Below, piece after piece: positions 33,105 to 41,370 of a DNA stretch of 64,000 nt; positions within the stretch are counted from its first letter, which is position 1, and each line of letters starts with the position of its first letter. This DNA is from Candidatus Jordarchaeales archaeon (GTDB lineage Archaea; Asgardarchaeota; Jordiarchaeia; Jordiarchaeales; Freyrarchaeaceae), in the NCBI GenBank assembly GCA_038889235.1, contig JAWAHN010000001.1, forward strand, positions 931,636 through 995,635. The letters are read 5' to 3'. Under the pieces are notes generated by a model. It was given only the letters and a program-made list of their open reading frames with translations. It made no database searches and was not told the DNA's origin. The position numbers were made by a program, and so were the translations under genes.

Positions 33105-34136
33105 TCACCACCACTTCGTCTCCCTGCACTCACCTATTACCGGTATTCTTTCACCGCAACGCGGGCATTTTCCGTCTTTCAAGTTGCACTTAAGCACCGT
33201 GAAACCGTATCTTCTGATCACTCTTTCACCACAACTTGGACACAGTGTGTCTTCTCCCTCTCCCGGGATATTTCCCATGTAGACGTAGTGCAGTCCCTCT
33301 TTCATTGCTATCTCCCGTGCCCTGGCTACTGTCGAGGGCGGAGTTGGAGGAAGATCTGTTAACTTATAGTGGGGGAAGAATCTGGAAAAATGGACGGGTA
33401 CATCGTCTCCAACATTTTCCTTAACCCACCTTGCAAACTCTCTAAACTCCTCCTCGCTGTCATTCAGTGTAGGTATTATCAGGTATGTTAGCTCCACGTG
33501 TATTTTCTCCTCCTTCATGACTAGGATGGCGTCTAGTACTGGCTTAACCCCTGGCGCTTTACAAATTTTCTTGTAAAATTCATCTCTCATCGATTTGACA
33601 TCAACGTTAGCGGCATCTATGTACGGCGCAATATTCCTCAAGGGTTCCTCCATTATGTAGCCATTAGTCACAAGCACGTTCATTATTCCTCTCTCATGTG
33701 CAAGCTTCGCCACGTCAAAAACAAATTCGTACCAAATAAATGGTTCATTGTACGTGTACGCTATAGATCTGCTTCCGCTCCTCTCAGTACGCTTAACTAT
33801 CTCTTCCGGCGAAAAATCCCTAGTTAGACCGCTTTCAATAGAAACCTGCGAAATCTGCCAGTTCTGACAGTTTTGACAATGCAGGTTACAACCTACCGTT
33901 GAGATAGAGAATATGTTGCTTCCAGGGTAAAAATGGAAGAGTGGCTTCTTTTCTATTGGGTCTACGGCCATTGAAGAAACCGCACCATAAACCAGCGTGA
34001 ACAACTTTCCTCCCCTATTTTCGCGGACACCGCAGCCCCCTCGTTTGCCCTCTCTAATAACACAATTGTGGGGGCATAAACGACAAACTACTGTTCCATC
34101 GTCTTTAGGCTCGTAGAATAATGCTTCCTTTATCAT
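33105..34136 (-). CDS. amrS: AmmeMemoRadiSam-system radical SAM enzyme (AmrS-like)
   Basis: Radical SAM protein of 343 residues. N-terminal CRLCPHNCVIREGKRGGCGVRE, the typical VYGAVSSMAVDPIEKKPLFHF block, then the cluster motif VGCNLHCQNCQNWQIS (C-x3-C-x2-C). Near the C-terminus is a zinc ribbon (CPSCGERVIRRYGF, CPRCGERIP), common in this family. It is associated in many archaea with the MEMO1 and AMMECR1 families; neither is in the window. ATG 34136 (MIKEALFYEPK) is the family start; the ORF runs on to 34235. The reaction is unproven. Confidence 0.9.
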   Translation of the reverse strand: MIKEALFYEPKDDGTVVCRLCPHNCVIREGKRGGCGVRENRGGKLFTLVYGAVSSMAVDPIEKKPLFHFYPGSNIFSISTVGCNLHCQNCQNWQISQVSIESGLTRDFSPEEIVKRTERSGSRSIAYTYNEPFIWYEFVFDVAKLAHERGIMNVLVTNGYIMEEPLRNIAPYIDAANVDVKSMRDEFYKKICKAPGVKPVLDAILVMKEEKIHVELTYLIIPTLNDSEEEFREFARWVKENVGDDVPVHFSRFFPHYKLTDLPPTPPSTVARAREIAMKEGLHYVYMGNIPGEGEDTLCPSCGERVIRRYGFTVLKCNLKDGKCPRCGERIPVIGECRETKWW

Positions 34137-34286
34137 TGAGGTCACCTTCTCCGCTTCACTTATGTTTGGAACAACAATGCACTCTAAGAAAATAATTATC
34201 CTTTGAAAGGAGAAATCTCTTTTGGAATAAAACATTTTTATTAAGAGGAATTTTTAGTCTCCCAAAAGGAGAGGAAGGGGATTCAT

Positions 34287-35177
34287 TTGGGAACAACGAA
34301 CGATACCGTGCTTGTTGCAGGGTCGGCTTCCCAACTGCTAGCAGTCAGAATAGCGCGCGCTCTTAAAGTGGAATTAGTACCTATGGCGTCTAAAACTTTT
34401 CCAGACGGAGAACTTTACTTACGATTTCTCTCACCTCTCAATGGACGAAGAGTAATAATCGTCCAGTCAACTCCACCCCCCCAGAACTCAAATCTTCTCG
34501 AGCTCTTCTTCCTCATCAACGCTGCAGTAGAGAAAGGTGCAGACGAAATCATTGCCGTGGTCCCATATTTGGCATACGCCCGGCAGGATAAAGAGTTCCT
34601 CCCCGGAGAAGCAGTAAGCGGGCGCTACATATGCCGTATGTTAAAGAACTGCGGTGCAGATATAGTTATAACAGTCAACATACACAGCAGAAGCATATTC
34701 GAAGGAATTGATTTGCCTTTTATAGACCTAGACGCATTCCCCTTAATAGCCGAGTACTTTGAGAAGACTCCTCTAAAGGACCCCTTAGTCCTAGCCCCTG
34801 ACAAAGGAGCAGTAGAGGAAGGGTCGCTCATTGCAGAGAAGTTGGGCTGTTCTTTCGCCTTCTTGGAAAAGGAGAGGGACAGGTATACTGGAGAAATAGT
34901 CACTGCAGAAAAGCAGATGGGTCTTAAAGGACGCGACGTGCTTATAGTTGATGATATCATAAGTACTGGTGGAACTATGGCTAACGCCGTCTCCATAGCT
35001 GTTAAACAGGGAGCGCGAAACGTTTACGTGGCCTGTGTTCATCCGCTGCTCGTTGGTGAAGCGCGTCTCAAGATTCTAAACGCTGGGGCGAGGGAAATAA
35101 TCGGGACAGATAGTGTCCCAAGTGATGTAAGCATAATTTCTTTAGCACCATTAATCGTTGGTGCGTTAAAACGTTGA
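34287..35177 (+). CDS. prs: Ribose-phosphate pyrophosphokinase
   Basis: PRPP synthetase, which makes 5-phosphoribosyl diphosphate for nucleotide, histidine and cofactor synthesis. FPDGELYLRFLSPLNGRRVIIVQSTPPPQNSNLLEL, YLAYARQDKEFLPGEAVSG, the flexible loop LEKERDRYTGEI, and the PRPP-binding VLIVDDIISTGGTMANA are all intact. At 296 residues it has the short archaeal length. The start is TTG with GGAAGGGGA upstream. Overlaps the next gene by 4 bp. Confidence 0.95.
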   Translation: MGTTNDTVLVAGSASQLLAVRIARALKVELVPMASKTFPDGELYLRFLSPLNGRRVIIVQSTPPPQNSNLLELFFLINAAVEKGADEIIAVVPYLAYARQDKEFLPGEAVSGRYICRMLKNCGADIVITVNIHSRSIFEGIDLPFIDLDAFPLIAEYFEKTPLKDPLVLAPDKGAVEEGSLIAEKLGCSFAFLEKERDRYTGEIVTAEKQMGLKGRDVLIVDDIISTGGTMANAVSIAVKQGARNVYVACVHPLLVGEARLKILNAGAREIIGTDSVPSDVSIISLAPLIVGALKR

Positions 35178-36202
35178 AGACCCGTTTCTTCTTCCTTCTA
35201 TCAGGAGAAAACGAGAAATTGTCTCAGGGAGAGCTCAAGGCTATCTTAGAGGCTAGCGGCCTCCCGTTCAGCTTTTCAGCGTCGGGTCGAGTTGCCATAG
35301 TTGAAACAGACTATCGCGTTGCCCAGCTAATTCTAGAACGCTCTGCTATGTGCCATTACGGCTGCTTGCTTGTTGCAGAATCGCCCCCCTCGCTTAACCT
35401 ATTATTCGACGCTCTTTCATCGTCCCCAATCAATTCCATAGTTTCACCCACTGACTCCTTCGCGGTTAGGGCGAAGCCCGTCAATCCACTCCCTTACGAA
35501 GTTGACACAATGCTTCTAGAAAGAACACTAGGTGAATTTGTGAAGAAGATGACAGATGCGCGGGTCAATCTGAAAAACCCGAATAAACTCTTAGTTTGTC
35601 TTTTAACTGAAAAAGAATTTCTTTTTGGGTTATGCATTGGGCGCTCAGCTAGAAAAAGTTTTAGACTCCGTCCCACCCGTTATAGGCCATTCATGACTTC
35701 TTCGTCTATGTCTCCCTTCACTGCGAGAACTATGGTTAACTTGGCAAGGGCGTTAAGTGGCCACATACTTCTAGATCCTTTTTGTGGTAGTGGAAGTATA
35801 CTTATAGAGGCAGCGTTAATTGGATGTCGGGTTGTAGGAGGAGACATAGACCCTAGAATGGTTCGCGGTGCAAAGGCAAACTTCAATTACTACCAAATAG
35901 ATGGCGATTTGCTAATAGGTGACGCTCGTTACCTCCCGTTCTCAAGCGTTGACAGAGTTGTAACAGATCCGCCTTATGGTCGTGCCGCGTCAACGAAAGG
36001 CGTGCCACTCGATGTTCTCCTCCAGCACTTCTTGTCGTCTATGAGCAGTGTTCTTAAAAAGGGAGGCTGGTTATGCATGGCATGCCCCTCGAACGTAAAC
36101 GTAGAACGCTATATGGATGTCCACGATTTTAAAATAGTGGAAACATATCAAGTGCGTGTTCACGGAGGTCTCACAAGAAAAATAGTTGTTTCGAAGAGGT
36201 GA
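35174..36202 (+). CDS. trmG10: tRNA (guanine10-N2)-dimethyltransferase
   Basis: Archaeal TrmG10/Trm11-type methyltransferase acting on G10 of tRNA. An N-terminal THUMP-like region (about 1-150), then RPTRYRPFMTSSSMSPFTARTMVNLA, the SAM-binding DPFCGSGSILIEAALIG (about 198-214), GGDIDPRMVRGAKAN, and the catalytic VTDPPYGRAAS. Length 342 is typical. The start ATGA-overlaps the prs stop. rnz follows with its ATG immediately after this stop codon, so prs-trmG10-rnz is a translationally coupled unit joining nucleotide supply and tRNA maturation. Confidence 0.92.
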   Translation: MKTRFFFLLSGENEKLSQGELKAILEASGLPFSFSASGRVAIVETDYRVAQLILERSAMCHYGCLLVAESPPSLNLLFDALSSSPINSIVSPTDSFAVRAKPVNPLPYEVDTMLLERTLGEFVKKMTDARVNLKNPNKLLVCLLTEKEFLFGLCIGRSARKSFRLRPTRYRPFMTSSSMSPFTARTMVNLARALSGHILLDPFCGSGSILIEAALIGCRVVGGDIDPRMVRGAKANFNYYQIDGDLLIGDARYLPFSSVDRVVTDPPYGRAASTKGVPLDVLLQHFLSSMSSVLKKGGWLCMACPSNVNVERYMDVHDFKIVETYQVRVHGGLTRKIVVSKR

Positions 36203-37186
36203 ATGTCCGCTTTGACACTGAAGATCGTTTTCCTAGGAACATCCGGCAGCATACCAACCTCTCAAAGAAACCTTCCTGCCGTGGCCGTCTGCCTCGATAG
36301 GGAAATCCTTCTTTTCGACTGCGCTGAAGGCACCCAGAGGCAAATGTTCATGGCTGGGTTAAGCATAAGCCGTATTTCGAAAATATTCATATCGCACTTG
36401 CACGGAGACCATGTAATGGGCCTGCCAGGAATAATTCAAACGCTCTCTCTCATGGAAAGAGAGACACCATTAGACATATACGGACCCCTAGGCCTTTCCA
36501 ATCTTATAAATTCTCTCGCAGAAAATCTCGCATTTTCCCCGTCTTTTGATATCAACGTTCACCAGGTTTCTCCAGGAAATCTTTTCGAGTCCTCCAAATA
36601 TGTTGTTAAATGCGCGCAGGTTGATCACGGATCAATAGACGCTTACGCATATGCATTTGAAGAGAAACCAAAACCTGGAAAGTTCCACCCCGAAAAAGCA
36701 GTAATGTTAGGTGTACCCATGGGTCCTCTCTGGAAGCAACTTCAAATGGGAAAACCTGTAACGCTTGAAAACGGCCGCGTGGTGGTTCCAGAAGAAGTTG
36801 TAGAGCCTTCGAAACCAGGAAGGAAGATAGTTTACTCTGGAGATACCGCCCCCTGTCAGGCACTCCTCGAACTAAGCAGCTTTGCTGATGTTCTGATCCA
36901 CGAAAGCACCTTTGATCACACGCTCGAGAGCAAAGCCAATGAAACAAAACACTCGACAAGCGTGCAGGCAGCAATGATAGCTCGTGAGGCAAAAGTTAAC
37001 CTTCTAGTTCTAACGCACATCAGTTCAAGGTATACGGACACAAGCCTACTACTCCAACAAGCAAAAGAAATTTTTCCGAACACTATAGTTGCCCAAGATT
37101 TCATGGAAGTGCTTATTGACTCAAAAGGTACTGTCAAAGTCTCTCTAATCTCCGCTCAAACGAAAACCCTACAAAACACTATATAA
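36203..37186 (+). CDS. rnz: Ribonuclease Z (tRNA 3' endonuclease)
   Basis: Metallo-beta-lactamase-fold RNase Z that removes tRNA 3' trailers. Residues 1-40 carry the LGTSGSIPTSQRNLPAVAV start; the zinc motif is SHLHGDHVMGLPGIIQTL (HxHxDH), with YSGDTAP and the C-terminal ESTFDHTLESKANETKHST and LTHISSRY. The flexible-arm region is FEEKPKPGKFHPEKA. Length 327 is normal. It matters here because two of the three tRNA genes lack an encoded CCA. Its ATG abuts the preceding stop. Confidence 0.95.
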   Translation: MSALTLKIVFLGTSGSIPTSQRNLPAVAVCLDREILLFDCAEGTQRQMFMAGLSISRISKIFISHLHGDHVMGLPGIIQTLSLMERETPLDIYGPLGLSNLINSLAENLAFSPSFDINVHQVSPGNLFESSKYVVKCAQVDHGSIDAYAYAFEEKPKPGKFHPEKAVMLGVPMGPLWKQLQMGKPVTLENGRVVVPEEVVEPSKPGRKIVYSGDTAPCQALLELSSFADVLIHESTFDHTLESKANETKHSTSVQAAMIAREAKVNLLVLTHISSRYTDTSLLLQQAKEIFPNTIVAQDFMEVLIDSKGTVKVSLISAQTKTLQNTI

Positions 37187-37217
37187 CGAGCAGCTCGCTT
37201 CATGTTACTGAGATGGC

Positions 37218-37646
37218 TTACGCATCTGAGGGTGGTGCTGTCTCTTGTGGTTTTCCATCTATTGTGGGTGGGCAAAGCCACTCAACTAACTCGTTTATTT
37301 TGTTACTTATTATCGTCACTTTTATTGCTCCCATCGGCGACTCCCTTTCTGGGGCACAAAAGTGAAGTTTACCCACGTACGCCGCTTGTTTGTTTAGGTA
37401 AAATGTCAGCTCGTTTTCTCTAATATTCCTCTTTAGAACCCCCCTTGCCGCCTCCACTATGTATTGTTCACGCAATTTTTCATATATCTGTCGCAAGCTA
37501 TCTATACCTTCAGCCTCACCCACCAGTCTTTCTTCATCCCCTTCTTTATAGGTCTGGTAATCAACGTTTAGAATGTTTTTTAATGCCCTAATCACTTTAT
37601 CTGGGTCTTCTGTCGGTTTTAAAGGCGTTTCCACCCTTATTTTCAT
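37218..37646 (-). CDS. UPF0201 family protein
   Basis: A 142-residue archaeal protein with the family blocks VETPLKPTEDPDKVIRALKNI, SLRQIYEKLREQYIVEAARGVL and LTFYLNKQAAYVGKLHFCAPE. The fold of known members resembles RNA-binding ribosomal protein L5; function is unproven. It overlaps the upstream UPF0200 gene by 50 bp on the same strand, an arrangement conserved in archaea, which argues for a joint role. Confidence 0.9.
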   Translation of the reverse strand: MKIRVETPLKPTEDPDKVIRALKNILNVDYQTYKEGDEERLVGEAEGIDSLRQIYEKLREQYIVEAARGVLKRNIRENELTFYLNKQAAYVGKLHFCAPERESPMGAIKVTIISNKINELVEWLCPPTIDGKPQETAPPSDA

Positions 37647-38187
37647 CCATTATCCTCCTAAGAAGTTCTCTAATCCTCATCTTGAACTCTTCAATGTCCC
37701 CCTCATTAACTATCATGTAGTCCGCTAATGCTAAAGCAGCTCCCAAGCCAACTCGCAGCTCTCTCTCGTCTCTCTCAACGAAGTGCTCTATACTTTTTGG
37801 GTCGTCTTCCCTTCCCCTCGAAGTCAACCTCTTTAAACGGGTTTTTGGTGAAGCATGAACACCTATTAACCTAAAGTCCGGGTAGTTTTCTCTAAATGTC
37901 TTAATTTCGGCTAAACTTCTTACTCCTTCTACAACTACTATTTCGTTTTTCTCCGCGTTTATTTTCGGTATACATCTCCTTGCAATAGCGTCCTCCCCCT
38001 CTTCTTCTCTGATTTTAATCATGAGCATGCCTATGTTTTCTGGGGAGGGAGGGATCCCCCTCTTCCTTGCAACCTCACGTATAACATCTCCCATAGAGAC
38101 TACCGGTATTCCCTCGCTTCTCGCTACCTCTGCTGCAACACTCTTTCCACTTCCAGGCATGCCTACTATGCCAATGACCTTCTTCAA
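37597..38187 (-). CDS. UPF0200 P-loop nucleotide kinase
   Basis: P-loop kinase of about 196 residues: GIVGMPGSGKSVAAEVA (Walker A, residues 5-21), SMGDVIREVARKRGI, VVVEGVRSLAEIKTF (Walker B region), and ASPKTRLKRLTSRGREDDPKS lid. The family resembles adenylate and dephospho-CoA kinases; the substrate is not established. TTG 38187, with GGTGGGAG directly upstream, is the best start; the ORF is open to 38241. TTTATATAG at about 38219-38227 could be its own TATA box. Overlaps the UPF0201 gene. Confidence 0.85.
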   Translation of the reverse strand: MKKVIGIVGMPGSGKSVAAEVARSEGIPVVSMGDVIREVARKRGIPPSPENIGMLMIKIREEEGEDAIARRCIPKINAEKNEIVVVEGVRSLAEIKTFRENYPDFRLIGVHASPKTRLKRLTSRGREDDPKSIEHFVERDERELRVGLGAALALADYMIVNEGDIEEFKMRIRELLRRIMDENKGGNAFKTDRRPR

Positions 38188-38218
38188 ATCTCCCACCCGG
38201 AGGAGTGCCCGAGCCTGA

Positions 38219-39361
38219 CTATATAAAAAGATATTCAGCACCTCCAGTTTTGCTCCGGGTTTTGAAAATTTCGCTCAAAACTTCTTCTATCAATTGCTGG
38301 TCTATTTTGTCTGCATTTTTTATGATTGCCCTATGGAACGCAGTTTTAAGCAATTTCTCCTTTAAATCTCTTCCAGAGAACCCTTCAGTTATAGAGGCTA
38401 TTTTGTCGAAGTCACACTCAACTTTGAGGGGAATCTTCTTGGCGTACATCTCGAGAATCTGCCTTCTTTCCTCTAGCGATGGCAGCGTGAACTCGATTTC
38501 CTCCTCAAACCTGTTTCTAAGGGCCAAATCTAATAGCATTAAGTTGTTTGTGGCCCCGATGCACACAACACCCGGTGTAAGCTCCAGCTTATCCATCTCT
38601 GCCAGGAGGGCGTTAACCACCTCAGTGACGTCGCCCCTTACACTTTGAAACCTTCTATCGAGCCCTATAGCATCTATCTCGTCTAAATATACGACACTTG
38701 GGGCTGCCTCTCTCGCTCTCCTGAAAAGCCTACTTATTTTACTCGCCGCATCACCTACGTGGGTGCCTATGAGTTCAGGCGATTTAACGAAGAAAAACTC
38801 TGCTCCAGCCTCATTAGCCAGTGCTTGTGCCGTCATCGTTTTTCCCGTTCCTGGAGGACCATAAAAGAGAATGATTCTAGGCGCCCAGTCACCAAAAGCT
38901 TCTGGGCTTTCTAAGTACTTTTTTATGATCATGCACTTTTCTTTAGCCCTTTGTTGTCCGACAACATCCGCGAGTGTAATCTTGGGAAACCGCGTAGAGG
39001 GGCGTCTTTCCGCTTTCTTAATTACTTTAAATACAGTTTTATTGGTAATTTGCCCCTCACTAGGTGTCATGTCGACTATCTTGAAAGCGAAGTCTGGAAA
39101 AAGGGACCTATCAAAAAGCAGATCTCCCTTTTTGACGTATAATCCATCCCATTGTTCTCTGGCATACGCTTGGAATACCTCAGGATTATCCACAGTCAAT
39201 ATAGTCTCTTTGTCCTCTCCTATTTCCCTTAAAGGGTATCCTAAAGGTTCAAGTTCTACTAGTACTGCCTGTTTTATTCTCTCTTTGCTTTTCTTATGCT
39301 TTTTTAGACTTTTGTAGTATACTTTTTCCTTTTCTAATTCCTCATTAACCAAGTACTTCAC
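38219..39361 (-). CDS. Single-domain AAA+ ATPase (MJ1494-like)
   Basis: A 380-residue archaeal AAA ATPase. The N-terminal 115 residues form a predicted substrate-binding domain (LEPLGYPLREIGEDKETILTV). The AAA core starts with FPKITLADVVGQQRAKEKC; Walker A YGPPGTGKTMTAQAL (about 168-182), Walker B VVYLDEIDAIG, sensor 1 IGATNN, arginine finger region LALRNRFEEEIEF, sensor 2 GFSGRDLKEKLL. Similar to uncharacterised archaeal ATPases related to CDC48 and the proteasome-activating nucleotidase. It overlaps the dnaG stop by 4 bp. Substrate unknown. Confidence 0.85.
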   Translation of the reverse strand: MKYLVNEELEKEKVYYKSLKKHKKSKERIKQAVLVELEPLGYPLREIGEDKETILTVDNPEVFQAYAREQWDGLYVKKGDLLFDRSLFPDFAFKIVDMTPSEGQITNKTVFKVIKKAERRPSTRFPKITLADVVGQQRAKEKCMIIKKYLESPEAFGDWAPRIILFYGPPGTGKTMTAQALANEAGAEFFFVKSPELIGTHVGDAASKISRLFRRAREAAPSVVYLDEIDAIGLDRRFQSVRGDVTEVVNALLAEMDKLELTPGVVCIGATNNLMLLDLALRNRFEEEIEFTLPSLEERRQILEMYAKKIPLKVECDFDKIASITEGFSGRDLKEKLLKTAFHRAIIKNADKIDQQLIEEVLSEIFKTRSKTGGAEYLFI

Positions 39362-40585
39362 CCTTCTTGCTCCATCATTATTTCATTGAATTCCATCACT
39401 TTGAGCTCTGCCGGCCTTTTGACCACATTTTCCTGGCGAACCCCAACAATCCACCTAGCACCCTTTTCTTGCGAAATGTCAATAAGTCTCTGCGTAACTA
39501 TCCCGTCGAGAACTATGCCCCCGATTTTCTCATTAATGTTTCGAAGGTAATCTGCTAGCTCCGATACTTCGACTTCTGCTACCATGTTAAGGTTCTCTCC
39601 AAGTATCCTTGCCTTACCAGTGTTGAAAATTGCTTTCGAGTGCTCAATCACTTCCTGCGGAACCCTGCTCACTTTCTTAACAACTTGTTGTACTTTCTTT
39701 TCTTCACGTTTCTTCATTTGCTCTTGCTCGACTATTTGCTCGACGGGTACCTTGTTGTTCAATGCTTTCACTATCTCTTTGAAAGTAAGGTCTTCGACCT
39801 CACGGCCAGGGGGTGCTCTAGCAATATAATCTATGTCCGCGACCTGCAGTAACTCTTTCAAAATTAAGTCGCCGCCTCTGTCTCCATCCAGAAAAGCTGT
39901 TACTACTTTTTTCTTACTCAGCTCGATTATCGTTTTCGGGATGCTGGTTCCCTCTACCGCTATGACGTTCTTGAAGCCGTGTTTTAACATATTAAGCACG
40001 TCAGCTCTACCTTCAACTATGATGATTTCGTCTGACGAGTCTATTTCTGGGCCTGCGGGCAGCCCTTCTTTTCCATATTTGCATATCTCCGCCGTTCTTA
40101 CCGCTTCAAGGACCTTGTTGACTATCTGTTCTGTCTCTGGGGAAACCTCCTCCGGCCACCTTCTTAGAATTTCAACGGCCCGCTCAATAATCCTCTTTCG
40201 TTTACTTTCTCTAACATCCTCTATAGATTCAAATGTCACTTTAGCGCTGCATGGCCCTATTCTGTCAATAGTTTCGAGTGCCGCTGCAAGGATGGCTGTC
40301 TCAACTTTATCAAGACTTGAAGGAACAATTATCTCCCCTATAGCTTTACCTCCATGATACTCAAGTTCTGCCTTTATACGCCCTATTCTCCCCGTGCGTT
40401 GAAGCTCTCTTAGATCCATGTCAGATCCGAGAAGCCCCTCCAATTTGCCTACGTGAGCCGCGACCGGCTCCACGTAATTGGCCGAATATTGCTCCTATGA
40501 CATCGGGCTTCTCGACAACACCATTTACCTCTATTTTTGCTTTTATAATGTATTTTATCGTGCCGATATCATTTCGATCAGCCAT
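39358..40585 (-). CDS. dnaG: Archaeal DnaG primase-like protein, frame interrupted by a 34-nt insertion
   Basis: DnaG is a Toprim protein and exosome-associated RNA-binding subunit in archaea. The true start is ATG 40585, with GGAGGTGAT ahead of it; the first 36 codons read through [18 protein letters not shown] and DVIGAIFGQ. Then 34 bases (40444-40477) break the frame, and [20 protein letters not shown] resumes at 40443. Without removal, translation ends after 32 further bases of out-of-frame coding. Excision gives a 397-residue protein of normal family length. Downstream, the Toprim domain has [16 protein letters not shown] and [13 protein letters not shown] caller that starts at GTG 40473 misses the conserved N-terminus. 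Confidence 0.9.
40444..40477 (-). other. 34-nt hairpin insertion in dnaG (possible mRNA mini-intron)
   Basis: Read on the minus strand, TACGTGGAGCC pairs with GGCTCACGTA (10 bp, one bulged G, loop GGTCGC). Outside it CCAAT of the 5' flank pairs with ATTGG of the 3' flank, leaving an unpaired GGCAA on the 3' side only. The insertion sits exactly between FGQ and LEGLLG, in one of the most conserved parts of DnaG, and its length (34) is not a multiple of three. The flanks GGCCAATT and GGCAAATT are similar, so the exact ends are uncertain. Confidence 0.7.
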
Positions 40586-40702
40586 ATAAATATCACCTCC
40601 AATCTAATCAATAAAGTGGAAGCGGGAGGGCTTAACATCGAACTGATAAGTAAGTGTTGAAGAACACATTAATCCTCCAAATTTCCGGTTTTTGATTAGT
40701 TT

Positions 40703-41101
40703 TTAGAGTTCTTCAAACAAGCTCTCCGTTTTAAAGTACATTTTGGCAAAGCCCTCCACGCATGGTGTTATGTACGTTCTCAGCCTCCTTATTTTCTCTC
40801 TAAAGTAAGTTGTTAAATTGCTGGCGTCTATCATATAAGATAAGATTGTCGCTGCTAGTCTTTCTCCCTCTTTATCGAAGTCGGTCAGAATTATAACTTC
40901 TCTACCTCTGTTTCTCTCGACTATTTCGTGTATTTTTACACCCGAGATTGTTATTATTGGGCCTCTAAATCCTATCTTCCTCAGACTGTCTCTATCTTTT
41001 TTACCCTCAACTATAAGTGTAACTCCTCTCTCTGAGTATTCTTTTATCTCGTCCAAGATTTCTTTGAACATTTCTAAAGGGTCATTTTGGGTCAAGGCCA
41101 C
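40703..41101 (-). CDS. Small Toprim-domain protein (UPF0292-like)
   Basis: A 132-residue protein that is essentially one Toprim domain: TLIVEGKKDRDSLRKIGFRG (catalytic Glu) and VIILTDFDKEGERLA (D-x-D). It resembles UPF0292/RNase M5-like small Toprim proteins of archaea; the substrate is unknown, possibly structured RNA. It lies 117 bp upstream of dnaG on the same strand. Confidence 0.8.
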   Translation of the reverse strand: MALTQNDPLEMFKEILDEIKEYSERGVTLIVEGKKDRDSLRKIGFRGPIITISGVKIHEIVERNRGREVIILTDFDKEGERLAATILSYMIDASNLTTYFREKIRRLRTYITPCVEGFAKMYFKTESLFEEL

Positions 41102-41370
41102 CTTCTCCTGCTTCCTAGGTTGTATTTGTTAAGAGGTAAATGTTGCTGTCTTTTTACATTTTTGAAGAATATTTTTCTCGAATCGATTATTAAATATAGC
41201 GTTCTGAAATTAACCCGTGTCTGGAGTCACACGCTCATCCAGTACTGATAAAAAAAAGCAAATATTTACCTTTTTATTTTTCTAATTCTGACAGTGTCCA
41301 GAGCAGTTGACAGGTGGTGTGAGGTATTACTTGGAATGAAGAAAACCGAGGCAAGCGTGCGATTCTTTGC

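Noticed and set aside
37597..37646. 50-bp overlap of UPF0200 and UPF0201 as an annotation error
   Set aside because: Both proteins match their families to the ends, and the overlapping order is known from other archaea.
40473..40473. GTG 40473 as the dnaG start
   Set aside because: It would drop the conserved N-terminal strand-helix segment, which is encoded in the other frame behind a strong Shine-Dalgarno at 40592-40600.
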